Source: an uncultured Bacteroidales bacterium
Lineage (GTDB): Bacteria; Bacteroidota; Bacteroidia; Bacteroidales; Paludibacteraceae
Assembly (NCBI GenBank): GCA_946187555.1
Contig: CAMHQP010000005.1
Coordinates: 1 to 59,033 of the forward strand
DNA length: 59,033 nucleotides
Direction of reading: 5' to 3'
In this document: one piece after another, positions 1-8,689 of the stretch
How the letters are laid out: every line of letters begins with the position of its first letter
Numbering within the stretch: the first letter of the stretch is position 1
The notes under the pieces: generated by a model
What the model was told of the DNA's origin: nothing
The model's input: the letters and a program-made list of their open reading frames with translations, nothing else
The model's database searches: none
Position numbers and translations under genes: made by a program

Positions 1-2
1 AC

Positions 3-77
3 GATGACTGTCCCCATGAACCAAGTAGCATCATCAAGATTAACGCCGATGGCACATTTCAAATAATACGCCCATGA
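3..77 (+). CDS. 3' end of an upstream gene, partial
   Basis: The frame starting at base 3 is open to a TGA at 75-77 and encodes about 24 residues (DDCPHEPSSIIKINADGTFQ...). Its stop overlaps the next gene's ATG in an ATGA arrangement (ATG 74-76), the usual sign of translational coupling in an operon. The product cannot be recognised from this fragment. Given the sugar transferase downstream, a polysaccharide-export or glycan gene is plausible, but that is inference. Confidence 0.5.
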   Translation, partial: DDCPHEPSSIIKINADGTFQIIRP

Positions 78-1345
78 CCCTCCGCAGAAAACAACAATTA
101 TGGTATCTCCTTGCCGACCTCATCAGCAGTGAACTGGTGTGGCTGTGTTTTCTGGCTTTCCGTTGGATGGTATATGACGGACGCGTGGAGTCGCTGAAAG
201 ATGTATTAGTACCGGCCTTCAATTTCTGGCCACCGCTGATTGTCTATCCGATTGTGTGTCTGGTGATTTATTATATGTCCGGATACTACCTCCGGCCATT
301 CCAGAAGCCTCTTTGGCGGGAGTTCTTGCGTACGTTCATCTGCGCGATAATCATTTCACTGCTTTTCTTCTTCATCATCATTATAGATGATGTCGTAGTA
401 GATTACCACCGGTATTGGGGTTCTTTAGGTGTACTCTTTAGCCTGCAGTTTGTACTCAGTTATATCCCTCGTCTAACCATCACCTTGCTCTCTCGCCGCC
501 GCGGTATTTCACGCACGAAAGTGGTACACTCGATGGCTGAGGCAGAAGCCTTAAAAGCCGGTGAACAGGACGAAGTGATTATTGATCTGCCCAACGGCTA
601 CACGGATCGCGACTTGTATCTGCTCATCGCACGCCTATACCCGCTCTCTTGCGAGATCAGTATGATTCCGCGCGTGTATGATATGCTCACCGGTGCGGCA
701 CGTATCGGTCAATTAGACAGACCTTCTCTGATTCGCATTACCGAGCAGTCGATGAGCGATGCCGAGTTGTGTATCAAACGCACGTTCGATAGTGTAGCAT
801 CAGCCTGCGGACTCATCATCCTCTCGCCGCTGTTGGCGCTGATCGCGCTGCAAGTCAAACTATCATCCCGCGGACCTGTTTTCTATAGCCAAGAGCGCAT
901 AGGCCTATACGGAATCCCCTTCCGCATCTATAAATTCCGCACGATGGTAGCCAATGCGGAAGAAGAAGGACTACCCCAACTAACACAAGATAACGACCCG
1001 CGTATCACACGCATCGGGCATTGGTTGCGTAAATATCGCCTCGATGAACTGCCGCAGTTATGGAATATCCTTCGCGGCGATATGGCTATCGTCGGCCCCA
1101 GACCGGAAAGACCCTTCTTTATTGAGCAGATCATGAAAGAGGCACCGTATTATTGCCTGCTGTACAAAGTGCGCCCGGGATTGACCAGCTGGGGACCGAT
1201 ACGCGTCGGCTATACGGATACATTAGAGAAAATGATCGAACGACTCAACTGTGACATCGTTTATGTGGAGAACATGTCACTGCTGCTCGATCTCAAGATA
1301 TTATTCTTTACCACCGGCATTATTATTCATGGAAAAGGACAATAA
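74..1345 (+). CDS. polyprenyl-phosphate sugar-1-phosphate transferase (WcaJ/EPS family)
   Basis: Probably transfers a sugar-1-phosphate from a nucleotide sugar to undecaprenyl phosphate, the first step in building an exopolysaccharide, capsule or O-antigen repeat at the inner membrane. The N-terminal half has about four hydrophobic segments (near residues 11-30, 52-72, 86-105, 115-135). A further membrane segment follows KRTFDS at about residue 234. The C-terminal catalytic domain shows the family motifs GPVFYSQERIG, YKFRTM, RKYRLDELPQLWNIL and GDMAIVGPRPERP. Length (423 aa) is slightly under the usual 450-480 of the full WcaJ-type architecture. It is coupled to the partial gene upstream and overlaps xseB by 17 nt. 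The sugar specificity cannot be read from sequence. Confidence 0.9.
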   Translation: MTLRRKQQLWYLLADLISSELVWLCFLAFRWMVYDGRVESLKDVLVPAFNFWPPLIVYPIVCLVIYYMSGYYLRPFQKPLWREFLRTFICAIIISLLFFFIIIIDDVVVDYHRYWGSLGVLFSLQFVLSYIPRLTITLLSRRRGISRTKVVHSMAEAEALKAGEQDEVIIDLPNGYTDRDLYLLIARLYPLSCEISMIPRVYDMLTGAARIGQLDRPSLIRITEQSMSDAELCIKRTFDSVASACGLIILSPLLALIALQVKLSSRGPVFYSQERIGLYGIPFRIYKFRTMVANAEEEGLPQLTQDNDPRITRIGHWLRKYRLDELPQLWNILRGDMAIVGPRPERPFFIEQIMKEAPYYCLLYKVRPGLTSWGPIRVGYTDTLEKMIERLNCDIVYVENMSLLLDLKILFFTTGIIIHGKGQ

Positions 1346-1529
1346 ACTGACGTACGACGAAGCGCTTCAACGCGCCGAAGCCATCATCGCCCGACTCGAA
1401 TCCGTTGAGGCTATCAGTATCGACGAATACAAAAAAGCGGCAGCCGAAGCCACCGCATTACTCAAACAATGCAAATCATTCCTCGCTGAAATGGACAAGG
1501 ACATGACGGTAGGAATTGAAAATCTTTGA
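1329..1529 (+). CDS. xseB: exodeoxyribonuclease VII small subunit
   Basis: Small subunit of exonuclease VII, which degrades single-stranded DNA to oligonucleotides together with XseA. The 66-residue product (MEKDNKLTYDEALQRAEAII...) has the family pattern LTYDEAL..AEAI...LE, then a second helix with CK. I chose the ATG at 1329 because the family signature starts right after it; the frame is open further upstream, but only inside the sugar transferase gene. xseA is not next to it. The last 54 bases overlap, tail to tail, the 3' end of the ClC gene on the other strand. Confidence 0.88.
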   Translation: MEKDNKLTYDEALQRAEAIIARLESVEAISIDEYKKAAAEATALLKQCKSFLAEMDKDMTVGIENL

Positions 1530-3284
1530 TTTGGATACAAAGCCCAAATACCTTCTGTCCTGATCGACTACCGGCAGATTCCATGCACCGGTATCTTCAA
1601 AAATCTCCATCACCTTCTCCATCGGCATGTCAAACCGCAGAATAGCCCAAGGAGAGGTCATCAACTGCTGAACCGTAAAGCGTTTATACAGTCGCGGTTG
1701 GAACATAATATTACGCACCTCATCCAACAATAACAAACCTTTTAAATGACCGTCATGGTCAATCACAGGGAACATGTTGCGGTGGCTCTGGCTGATGACC
1801 TTGACCAATTCGCCGAGTGTCATCTCGGGGAAGACCGTCACGAAATCCGTCTCCAGCACACTGTCCATCTTAAGCAATGTCAGTACATTTCGGTCTTTGT
1901 TATGCGTAAGCAATTCGCCTTTCTGCGCGAGACGCATGGCGTACAAAGAGTGCGGCTCAAAGAACATGATTGTCAGATACGAAATGACACTCACGATCAT
2001 CAACGGCATAAAGAGGTGATAGCCGCCCGTCAGTTCAGCAATCAGGAAGATTCCCGTCAACGGGGCATGCATCACACCGGACATCAGTCCCGCCATTCCT
2101 ACCAATGCGAAATTGGACTCCGGCACTACAAGACCCGTCATGTTCATGATACGCGCTGTTACAAATCCGACGATGGCACCCATGAAGAGTGAAGGCGCGA
2201 AGATACCTCCGACACCACCCGCACCATTCGTCGCAACACTCGCAACGATCTTCAGTAAAATGATCAGAATGAAGTAACCGAGCAATAACAGTTGCGTATT
2301 GGTCGTCGATAAGTTCGCATAAAACTCCGTAGGGATGATATACGTCTCCAGCGGACTGTTGTTAAGGGCGCTGAGGCTGTCGCCGTTGATAAGCTGATGG
2401 ATCACACCGTATCCCTCGCCGTACAAAGGCGGGAAGAGGAATATCAAAATACTCAGCATCAAACCGCCGACTAAAATCTTCAAACCGAACGAGCGGATGT
2501 TATGCTTCATCCATTGCTCGAGTTTGTTCATGCCCCGCGTAAAATAAAGGCTGGTCAGACCGCATACCGCACCTAAAATCAGGTACCACGGGATACGACT
2601 AACAGCAAAATCCTCGATATACTTGAGGGGGAACATCGGTTCCGTGCCGGTGAGGATATAGGAGATAGCCGTTGCCGTGACGGAAGAGATAAGCAGCGGT
2701 GCCACCGAAGTCATGGTCAGATCCATCATCAGCACCTCGAGCGTGAAGACCAAACCGGCAATAGGAGCTTTGAAGATACCGCCTATCGCACCGGCTGCAC
2801 CGCAACCGATCATAAGCATCATCGTCTTCTGGTCAAGCCGGAAAGCTTTGGCAAGGTTTGAACCGATGGCTGCACCGGTGAGTACGATTGGTGCCTCTGC
2901 ACCGACCGATCCACCGAAACCGATGGTCAAACCCGAGCCCACGATGGACGACCACATATTATGCGCTTTGATGATCGACTTGCGCTGCGAGATGGCATAG
3001 AGGATCTTCGTGATACCGTGACTAATGTCATCGCGAACGATGTACTTCACGAACAAAGCCGCCAAGGTAATACCGATGATCGGCGTGATGAGGTACCACC
3101 ATGTATGAACGTCGGCAATCAACTGCTCCTCGACAAACCACTGAATCAGATGAATGAAGGATTTCAGAATAGCAGCTGCCGCCGCTGAGAACATACCTAC
3201 GAAGAAGGAGAGAAGCAACACCAGATGCTTCTCGCTGATATGGCGTTCCCGCCATTCAATCATTCTATCGTACCACTGCGTCAT
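1476..3284 (-). CDS. ClC-family chloride channel/antiporter with C-terminal CBS pair
   Basis: Membrane protein of about 602 aa that moves chloride, or exchanges chloride for protons. The ClC pore region covers about residues 20-440. It shows GSVGAEAPIV near the usual gating glutamate and GAGGVGGIFAPSLFMGA, matching the conserved GxFxP motif. Two CBS domains follow (about residues 470-595), which in this family sense nucleotides. The frame is open to 3362, but an ATG at 3284 (MTQWYDRMIEW) avoids a 47-base overlap with obgE and is preferred. It follows adk-obgE on the same strand, 31 nt after obgE. Its 3' end overlaps xseB by 54 nt. Confidence 0.9.
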   Translation of the reverse strand: MTQWYDRMIEWRERHISEKHLVLLLSFFVGMFSAAAAAILKSFIHLIQWFVEEQLIADVHTWWYLITPIIGITLAALFVKYIVRDDISHGITKILYAISQRKSIIKAHNMWSSIVGSGLTIGFGGSVGAEAPIVLTGAAIGSNLAKAFRLDQKTMMLMIGCGAAGAIGGIFKAPIAGLVFTLEVLMMDLTMTSVAPLLISSVTATAISYILTGTEPMFPLKYIEDFAVSRIPWYLILGAVCGLTSLYFTRGMNKLEQWMKHNIRSFGLKILVGGLMLSILIFLFPPLYGEGYGVIHQLINGDSLSALNNSPLETYIIPTEFYANLSTTNTQLLLLGYFILIILLKIVASVATNGAGGVGGIFAPSLFMGAIVGFVTARIMNMTGLVVPESNFALVGMAGLMSGVMHAPLTGIFLIAELTGGYHLFMPLMIVSVISYLTIMFFEPHSLYAMRLAQKGELLTHNKDRNVLTLLKMDSVLETDFVTVFPEMTLGELVKVISQSHRNMFPVIDHDGHLKGLLLLDEVRNIMFQPRLYKRFTVQQLMTSPWAILRFDMPMEKVMEIFEDTGAWNLPVVDQDRRYLGFVSKSKIFNSYRHVLVHFSEE

Positions 3285-3315
3285 TGTTTTGCCCCTTCCG
3301 TCTAGGGTTTCCCCG

Positions 3316-4497
3316 TTAATCGGGGACACCGTCATCCCATCCGATACCTTTGTACTTGTCAAGATCCCACTCTTCCTCTACCTCGTTAAGATAGATCGTC
3401 TCTTCATTTACCATTTGGTCATTTTCCATTTGGTCATTTTCTTTTTCAATGACAGTCACATCAATCGGCGCATGGGATATCTCGATGACTTGGTTCTGCT
3501 CTTTATTGAGCTCTGTCCAGAGGGCATCTTTGAGTTCATCGATACCCATACCTGCTACGGAGGAGATGAACACGATCGGCAAGTCGAGTTTCTGCAGTTT
3601 CTTGGAGGCTTGCAGTTTCTTAAGTTCTTTCTCGTCAATAGCGTCTATCTTCGTGATAGCCAGGATACGTGCTTTGGTGAGCAGTTCCGGATTATATTGC
3701 TCCAACTCATTGAGCAGAATCTTGTACTCTTTAACGATATCATCGCTCGTAGCCGGAACCATAAAGAGTAGAACGGCATTGCGCTCGATATGGCGAAGGA
3801 ACCGCAAACCGAGTCCTTTACCCTCACTCGCACCCTCAATGATACCCGGGATATCGGCCATACAGAACGACCGACCGTCACGATAGGAGACGATGCCGAG
3901 TTGCGGCGTCAGGGTAGTAAACGGATAGTCTGCTATCTCCGGTTTGGCAGCAGAGACGACACTCAACAGTGTTGATTTGCCGGCATTGGGGAAGCCTACG
4001 AGACCTACATCAGCCAGCACTTTGAGTTGCATGATCACCGTACGTTCCTGCGCGGGTTCACCGGGTTGCGCATAGCGCGGCGCTTGGTTGGTAGCCGTAC
4101 GGAAATGCCAGTTACCTAAGCCTCCGCGACCACCTTTGAGCAACACCACGCGCTCGTTATGCTCCTTCACCTCACAGATGAATTCACCCGTTTCACCGTC
4201 ATAAACGACCGTTCCGCAAGGCACTTCGATGATCTTATCCTCACCGTCCTTACCGAACGAACGACTCTGTCCACCCTTACCGCCATCGGTCGCCATAATA
4301 TGCTTCTGATACTTCAGATGGAGCAAAGTCCAGAGATTACGATTACCGCGTAATATAATCGACCCGCCTTTACCGCCGTCACCGCCGTCAGGTCCGCCTT
4401 TAGGCAGATACTTGGCACGATGAAGGTGCATACAACCTGCACCGCCCTTTCCGGAGCGGCAGTAAATCTTTACGTAGTCGATGAAATTAGCGGCCAT
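3316..4497 (-). CDS. obgE: Obg-family GTPase, ribosome assembly
   Basis: GTPase that binds the 50S precursor and couples ribosome assembly to growth. The N-terminal glycine-rich Obg fold covers residues 1-158 ([13 protein letters not shown]). The G domain follows with G1 GFPNAGKST near residue 169, switch region [10 protein letters not shown]3 DIPGIIEG and G4 TKID. No OCT domain is present; the tail after about residue 330 is acidic and low-complexity. That tail contains a five-residue tandem repeat ([10 protein letters not shown]) encoded by the heptad repeat at 3404-3438. The start overlaps the end of adk by 11 nt, so the two are co-transcribed. Confidence 0.95.
   Translation of the reverse strand: MAANFIDYVKIYCRSGKGGAGCMHLHRAKYLPKGGPDGGDGGKGGSIILRGNRNLWTLLHLKYQKHIMATDGGKGGQSRSFGKDGEDKIIEVPCGTVVYDGETGEFICEVKEHNERVVLLKGGRGGLGNWHFRTATNQAPRYAQPGEPAQERTVIMQLKVLADVGLVGFPNAGKSTLLSVVSAAKPEIADYPFTTLTPQLGIVSYRDGRSFCMADIPGIIEGASEGKGLGLRFLRHIERNAVLLFMVPATSDDIVKEYKILLNELEQYNPELLTKARILAITKIDAIDEKELKKLQASKKLQKLDLPIVFISSVAGMGIDELKDALWTELNKEQNQVIEISHAPIDVTVIEKENDQMENDQMVNEETIYLNEVEEEWDLDKYKGIGWDDGVPD
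3404..3438. repeat. heptad repeat inside obgE
   Basis: Five degenerate 7-mers (TCATTTA, CCATTTG, GTCATTT, TCCATTT, GGTCATT) lie in frame in the obgE tail and encode the NDQM repeats. This belongs to the window-wide heptad family. Confidence 0.7.
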
Positions 4498-5062
4498 AAA
4501 TCTCTAAAATACGCATGATCTGCAAGAACACATCCGCCATCGTGTGGTTACCGTTAACAGCGAAGTAGTTTCCGTGATGCAGGTAATAATGCGCAATAGG
4601 TTCTGTTTGATTGTGATAAACGGCGATGCGGTGACGAATCGTATTGAGGTTATCGTCCGCACGACCGCTCACTTTTCCTCGTTCAATAAGACGTTGGATC
4701 AACAACTGCTCATCTACCATCAAATCGATCATGATAGCATCCATATTGTATTTCTTGAGCAGTTTGGTCAACGACTCCGCTTGCGCTACCGTACGGGGGT
4801 AACCGTCAAAGATGGTACCTTTGCAATCAGCAGGCAGACCTGCGATATAGTTTTCTATCACGCCGTACATCATTTCGTCGGGCACCAGATTGCCTTTCGA
4901 GATAAGTGCATCAATCTGCTTACCCAACTCAGAGCCTTTGGCTATCTCTGCACGAAGTACATCACCCGTAGACAGGTGTTGCAAGCCATATTTGTTTGCG
5001 ATGAAAGCCGACTGCGTACCTTTTCCGCTACCCGGCGCACCGCATAAGATGATATTTAACAT
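4487..5062 (-). CDS. adk: adenylate kinase
   Basis: Interconverts ATP + AMP and 2 ADP in the cytoplasm. P-loop [10 protein letters not shown] near residues 7-16, AMP-binding [12 protein letters not shown], and FDGYPRT. The LID region ([11 protein letters not shown]) is short and lacks the four zinc cysteines, giving a short-form enzyme of 191 aa. It precedes obgE with an 11-nt overlap. The 75-base gap to HU holds the HU terminator, so the adk promoter is probably in the few bases beyond that hairpin; I could not place a clear TAnnTTTG box there. Confidence 0.97.
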   Translation of the reverse strand: MLNIILCGAPGSGKGTQSAFIANKYGLQHLSTGDVLRAEIAKGSELGKQIDALISKGNLVPDEMMYGVIENYIAGLPADCKGTIFDGYPRTVAQAESLTKLLKKYNMDAIMIDLMVDEQLLIQRLIERGKVSGRADDNLNTIRHRIAVYHNQTEPIAHYYLHHGNYFAVNGNHTMADVFLQIMRILEIYGR

Positions 5063-5087
5063 ACCTAATACCTTTTATGAACAGACA

Positions 5088-5118
5088 AAACGAGTTGCCC
5101 ACGGAGGGCAACTCGTTT
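5088..5118 (-). terminator. Rho-independent terminator of the HU gene
   Basis: Perfect 13-bp stem (AAACGAGTTGCCC / GGGCAACTCGTTT) with a 5-nt loop. On the minus strand the stem ends in and is followed by T residues. It lies 20 nt past the HU stop. Confidence 0.85.
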
Positions 5119-5137
5119 ATAAAGCTACATTGCCAGA

Positions 5138-5401
5138 TTAGAGAGCAAACTTAGCACCCGGTTTGATGCGAACAACCTTGCGAGCCGGAATGTTGATAAC
5201 TTGCTTGGTTGCCGGGTTGATACCCTTGCGAGCTGCCTTTTGAGCTACAGCGATAGTTGCATAACCAACGAGGTTGATTTTCTCACCTTTCTTAACTGCT
5301 GCTACTGCCTCTTCGAGAGCTGCGTCAATAACTTTTGCTGCCAATGCTGCAGATACCTCAGCCTTAGCTGCTGCTGCTTTAATAAGATCTGATTTGTTCA
5401 T
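5138..5401 (-). CDS. hup: HU-family DNA-binding protein
   Basis: Small histone-like protein that bends and compacts DNA as a dimer. 87 residues with the HU pattern: MNKSDLIKAAAAKAEVS at the start, the beta-arm region with GKEINLVGY-like spacing, and RKGINPATKQVINIPARKVVRIKPGAKF. The arm carries the conserved NPAT/proline tip. It is monocistronic, with its own promoter (5466-5495) and terminator (5088-5118). Alanine-rich and close to the usual 90 aa length. Confidence 0.96.
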   Translation of the reverse strand: MNKSDLIKAAAAKAEVSAALAAKVIDAALEEAVAAVKKGEKINLVGYATIAVAQKAARKGINPATKQVINIPARKVVRIKPGAKFAL

Positions 5402-5465
5402 AACTGTGTTTGTTTTAGTTATATTAATAATGTGAATTATTAGTTCCTTTGTCGGAATACGTCGG

Positions 5466-5495
5466 CAAAATTACTAAAAATTCTTTATATACCAA
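5466..5495 (-). promoter_or_regulatory. promoter of HU gene
   Basis: Bacteroidota-type promoter read on the minus strand: -7 box TAATTTTG (5466-5473) and TTG (5493-5495) with a 19-nt spacer. Transcription would start about 60 nt upstream of the ATG. Confidence 0.7.
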
Positions 5496-5589
5496 ATATT
5501 TTGGACAAAAAAAATGCATTTTTTTGAAAAAAAACGTCTTTTTTCCCATTTTTATGCATTTTTTATGTGTTTATTCCGTAAAAAAGTAG

Positions 5590-5597
5590 TACTTTTG
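5590..5597 (+). promoter_or_regulatory. -7 box for rhomboid gene
   Basis: TACTTTTG followed by CAGCCG and then the ATG at 5606. No TTG sits at the standard -33 position. The box-to-ATG distance (8 nt) implies a leader of only a few bases. Confidence 0.6.
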
Positions 5598-5605
5598 CAG
5601 CCGTT

Positions 5606-6367
5606 ATGAGAAATTTACCAACTGTTACACGCTATCTGTTGATAGCCAATTTTATTATCTTTTTCCTTGCTGCCGTACTCGAACGCTACGGTGTAGATTT
5701 GAATGCCATAGGCGGTTTGCATTACTATGCAGCGGCTTCCTTCCATTGGTGGCAGCCGCTTACGTATATGTTCCTGCATGCGAACTTCAGTCATATTTTC
5801 TTTAATATGTTCGCGGTATGGATGTTCGCGCCGGTCATCGAGCAACAATGGGGTACGCGGCGTTTCGCGCTCTACTACCTTGTCTGCGGTTTGGGCGCAG
5901 CGTTCATTCAGGAAGTCGTATGGGCACTGATGCTCAGCAATATGAGTGCAACCTATGATATCGCCACCTTAGCGCATTATGCTTATTATATGAATACGAT
6001 CGGCGCTTCGGGTGCCGTATTCGGTATCCTCTTTGCTTTCGGATGGCTCTATCCGGAAGTTCCGATGTATATCCTCTTTATCCCTGTTCCGATACGCGCG
6101 CGTACGTTCGTTATTATATATGCGGCCATCGAGCTCTTTGCGGGTTTAGGTTCGGTTGCCGGCTTCTCTGCCGACAACGTAGCACACTTCGCTCACTTGG
6201 GCGGAATGCTCTTCGGATGGTTACTGATTCTGTATTGGAAGAAAAACAACTGGCGCGAACCCGGTGAGATATGGCATGATATCCGGGCAAAAATCACCGG
6301 TCGGCATCATTTTGACTCAAAAGAAGACAGTCGATTCGATAATTATCACTATCAGAAGCGCGTGTAA
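5606..6367 (+). CDS. rhomboid-family intramembrane serine protease
   Basis: Cleaves membrane proteins within or next to the bilayer. 253 aa with about six hydrophobic segments. The HANFSHIFFNMFAVW segment matches the rhomboid loop-1/TM2 pattern (H...HxxxNM). The catalytic serine is in GASGAVFGI (about residues 133-141). The catalytic histidine is in HFAHLGGMLFG near residue 194-197. The soluble tail after about residue 212 is basic and His/Asp-rich. The substrate is unknown. Convergent with the downstream nuclease gene: the two stop codons abut with no spacer (6365-6367 and 6368-6370). Confidence 0.92.
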   Translation: MRNLPTVTRYLLIANFIIFFLAAVLERYGVDLNAIGGLHYYAAASFHWWQPLTYMFLHANFSHIFFNMFAVWMFAPVIEQQWGTRRFALYYLVCGLGAAFIQEVVWALMLSNMSATYDIATLAHYAYYMNTIGASGAVFGILFAFGWLYPEVPMYILFIPVPIRARTFVIIYAAIELFAGLGSVAGFSADNVAHFAHLGGMLFGWLLILYWKKNNWREPGEIWHDIRAKITGRHHFDSKEDSRFDNYHYQKRV

Positions 6368-7153
6368 TCACCACACTAACGTTGCAACTACCGGTTTATG
6401 ATCTGAACCGGTAGTTTCTTTTACCTCACAGGCAACGGGCTTGAGCGGATCGGAACAGAGGATATAATCGATACGCAGACCGATGCCTTTGTATTCGTAC
6501 GTAGCACCCCATTCCCAGAAATGCGTCTCGTTCCATGCGTCATGCAAGCCGGCAGAGATATGCCAATAGGCAAAACTGAGCGCTACCGAATTGAAATCCC
6601 CCACAACGATCACCGGATAGGGACTCGCCTCTATCTCCCGACGCACAACACGTGCCTGCGCATTGCGAAGTGGGATGGCGCGCTTCCATTTTGCCTCTAT
6701 TCGATCTACGTCCTTTAGGTCTTCCGATTCCAACTTATACGACTCCAGGTGATTGTTGATGATCCGCAGCGTATCGCGCCCCACCACCATATCACAGCGA
6801 TTGGACAGGTTACCCTGCGTCTCATAATGGATGCTCTGCTTGTTAATCAGCGGGTATTTCGCCCAAACCATCGTACCGTACTGATGGCGTTTGTTATATA
6901 CCGAGAAGTCGATATAGGAATAGGGGTATTTCTTGCTCAATGTTTGCCGTACTTCCGGTAAGGTCAGGAACTGCGCATCCTTATAGACGTCCACTTCCTG
7001 CAGGCATATCACATCCGCATCCTGAGACATGAGATATTGAATCACCTCATTCTTCTCAGGCTTCTTAAACTCACCCATTCGACCGGTATTCCATGTCAGA
7101 ACGGTAATCGCTATGAGGATGAAAGATTTCAAATCTCCAATATAAAATATCAA
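6368..7153 (-). CDS. endonuclease/exonuclease/phosphatase (EEP) family hydrolase
   Basis: Metal-dependent phosphodiesterase fold. Motifs in order: TWNTGR, CLQEVDVYK (metal-binding Glu), RIINNHLES, VIVVGDFNS and GSDHKPVVATL at the C-terminus. The actual substrate (DNA, lipid or other) is not determined. The start is uncertain: 7153 is a TTG, and the first ATG in frame falls inside the domain. The first dozen codons come from the heptad repeat at 7124-7165. An N-terminal hydrophobic stretch (FILIAITVLTW) may be a weak signal or membrane anchor. It is last in the PASTA-rluD-porX operon, 3 nt after porX. Confidence 0.85.
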   Translation of the reverse strand: MIFYIGDLKSFILIAITVLTWNTGRMGEFKKPEKNEVIQYLMSQDADVICLQEVDVYKDAQFLTLPEVRQTLSKKYPYSYIDFSVYNKRHQYGTMVWAKYPLINKQSIHYETQGNLSNRCDMVVGRDTLRIINNHLESYKLESEDLKDVDRIEAKWKRAIPLRNAQARVVRREIEASPYPVIVVGDFNSVALSFAYWHISAGLHDAWNETHFWEWGATYEYKGIGLRIDYILCSDPLKPVACEVKETTGSDHKPVVATLVW

Positions 7154-7165
7154 ATCTTAAATTCC
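7124..7165. repeat. heptad repeat at porX/nuclease junction
   Basis: Six degenerate 7-mers (AGATTTC, AAATCTC, CAATATA, AAATATC, AAATCTT, AAATTCC). They contain the porX stop codon and the proposed TTG start of the nuclease. Confidence 0.65.
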
Positions 7166-8689
7166 TTTAGGCACCAAAGTGACTAAAGGTATGATCATCT
7201 CTTCAAGCGATATACCGCCGTGCTGGAAGGTGTTGCGGTAGTACTGCGCGTAGTAATTGAACTGATTCGGGTAAGCAAAGAAATCGCTACCGGTACAGAA
7301 TGCATAGCTGCTGCTAACATTCGGACAGGGCAGACCTACTTTCTTCGGTTGCTCCATAGTAAAGACATTCTTGGAACTGCAGTTCAGCGCCTTACCTACT
7401 TTATAACGGATATTCGTATTGGTGTTCTTGTCCGCAATAATCTGCACAGCGTTCTTCACACGCGTTGTACCATGATCGGTGGTCAGCACCAATGTAAAGC
7501 CTAACTCCGCCGCACGACGTAAGAGTTCATAAGTGGGCGAGTGTCTAAACCAACTGAGTGTCAGACTGCGGTATGCGGCTTCATCGTTGGCTAACTCACG
7601 CATCATCTTACTCTCCGTACGCGAGTGAGAAAGCATATCAATAAAATTGAGAACGACGATGTTCAGCGGCGCCTGAACGCCCTTCAGTTGGGCAATCACC
7701 CGCTCACAGAAATCACTCTCGTTCACTTTCCAATAGTTGAAACTCTCCCTCCTACGATAACGATCCAATAGCGTCTGTACCAATTCCTTCTCGTATAGGT
7801 TCTTGCTCTCTTCATCCGCTTCTTCCACCCAATACTGCGGATACATCTCTTGGATCTGCAGGGGCATCAATCCGGAGAAGATGGCATTACGGGCATACTG
7901 CGTAGCGGTCGGCAAAATAGAGGTATATTGCTCCTCCGTACGGATGGAATAGAACTCACTGATAAGCGGCTGAATCGTCTTCCATTGGTCGTAACGGAAA
8001 TTATCTATCACGCATAGCAGTACTTTCTCGCCCTTGTCTAGCAACGGGAAGACACTATGCTTCATGACATCTTGCGACATGATCGGGCGCTCGGTAACAA
8101 ACCAATTCTCGTAGTGTTTGGCAATCCACTTGGCAAAAGCTGCATTAGCCTGTGTACGCTGATCCTCAATGAGGCTCCGCATAGGGCTGTTCTCCAACTC
8201 AATATCCCATTTACTGAGCGTGCGTTCAATGGCCTGCCATTCCTCAATCGTTGTTGCGGTATCAATCATATACGAGATGTCGCTCCACTCCTGACGGTAG
8301 TTCTGCTGGGTCTGCTCCGCAACGATCTCTTGCTGGTGAATATGCTTCTTGAGACAAAGTAAGATTTGGCTGGGATTTACCGGCTTGATCAGATAGTCCG
8401 CTATTTTCTCGCCTATCGCTTGCTCCATGATATGCTCCTCTTCGCTCTTGGTAATCATCACCACGGGCACCTCCGGATGCAGCCGCTTGATCTCCTGCAA
8501 CGTCTCCAGGCCTGTCATACCGGGCATGTTCTCGTCCAAGAACACGATATCCGGCACGTTCTCGTCTAATGCGTCCAACGCATCATCCCCGTTGCTGGCT
8601 GTCATCACCTCGTAGTTTTTACCTTTCAGGTAAATAATATACGGTTGCAGCAAATCTATCTCGTCATCAACCCAAAGTATTCGGCTCAT
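7157..8689 (-). CDS. porX: T9SS response regulator PorX (receiver + PglZ domain)
   Basis: Two-component response regulator that, in Porphyromonas and relatives, controls type IX secretion genes together with the PorY kinase and the sigma factor SigP. Residues 1-120 are a receiver domain: acidic pair after ILWVDDE, phospho-acceptor Asp in VFLDENM near residue 52, MITKSEE and the LIKP lysine. Residues about 150-500 are the PglZ domain of the alkaline phosphatase superfamily (LCVIDNFRYDQW, NFIDMLSHSRTE, LVLTTDHGTTR). Length 510 aa is typical. The ATG follows a good GGAGGA ribosome site inside the end of rluD (23-nt overlap). No PorY is visible in the window. Confidence 0.93.
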   Translation of the reverse strand: MSRILWVDDEIDLLQPYIIYLKGKNYEVMTASNGDDALDALDENVPDIVFLDENMPGMTGLETLQEIKRLHPEVPVVMITKSEEEHIMEQAIGEKIADYLIKPVNPSQILLCLKKHIHQQEIVAEQTQQNYRQEWSDISYMIDTATTIEEWQAIERTLSKWDIELENSPMRSLIEDQRTQANAAFAKWIAKHYENWFVTERPIMSQDVMKHSVFPLLDKGEKVLLCVIDNFRYDQWKTIQPLISEFYSIRTEEQYTSILPTATQYARNAIFSGLMPLQIQEMYPQYWVEEADEESKNLYEKELVQTLLDRYRRRESFNYWKVNESDFCERVIAQLKGVQAPLNIVVLNFIDMLSHSRTESKMMRELANDEAAYRSLTLSWFRHSPTYELLRRAAELGFTLVLTTDHGTTRVKNAVQIIADKNTNTNIRYKVGKALNCSSKNVFTMEQPKKVGLPCPNVSSSYAFCTGSDFFAYPNQFNYYAQYYRNTFQHGGISLEEMIIPLVTLVPKGI

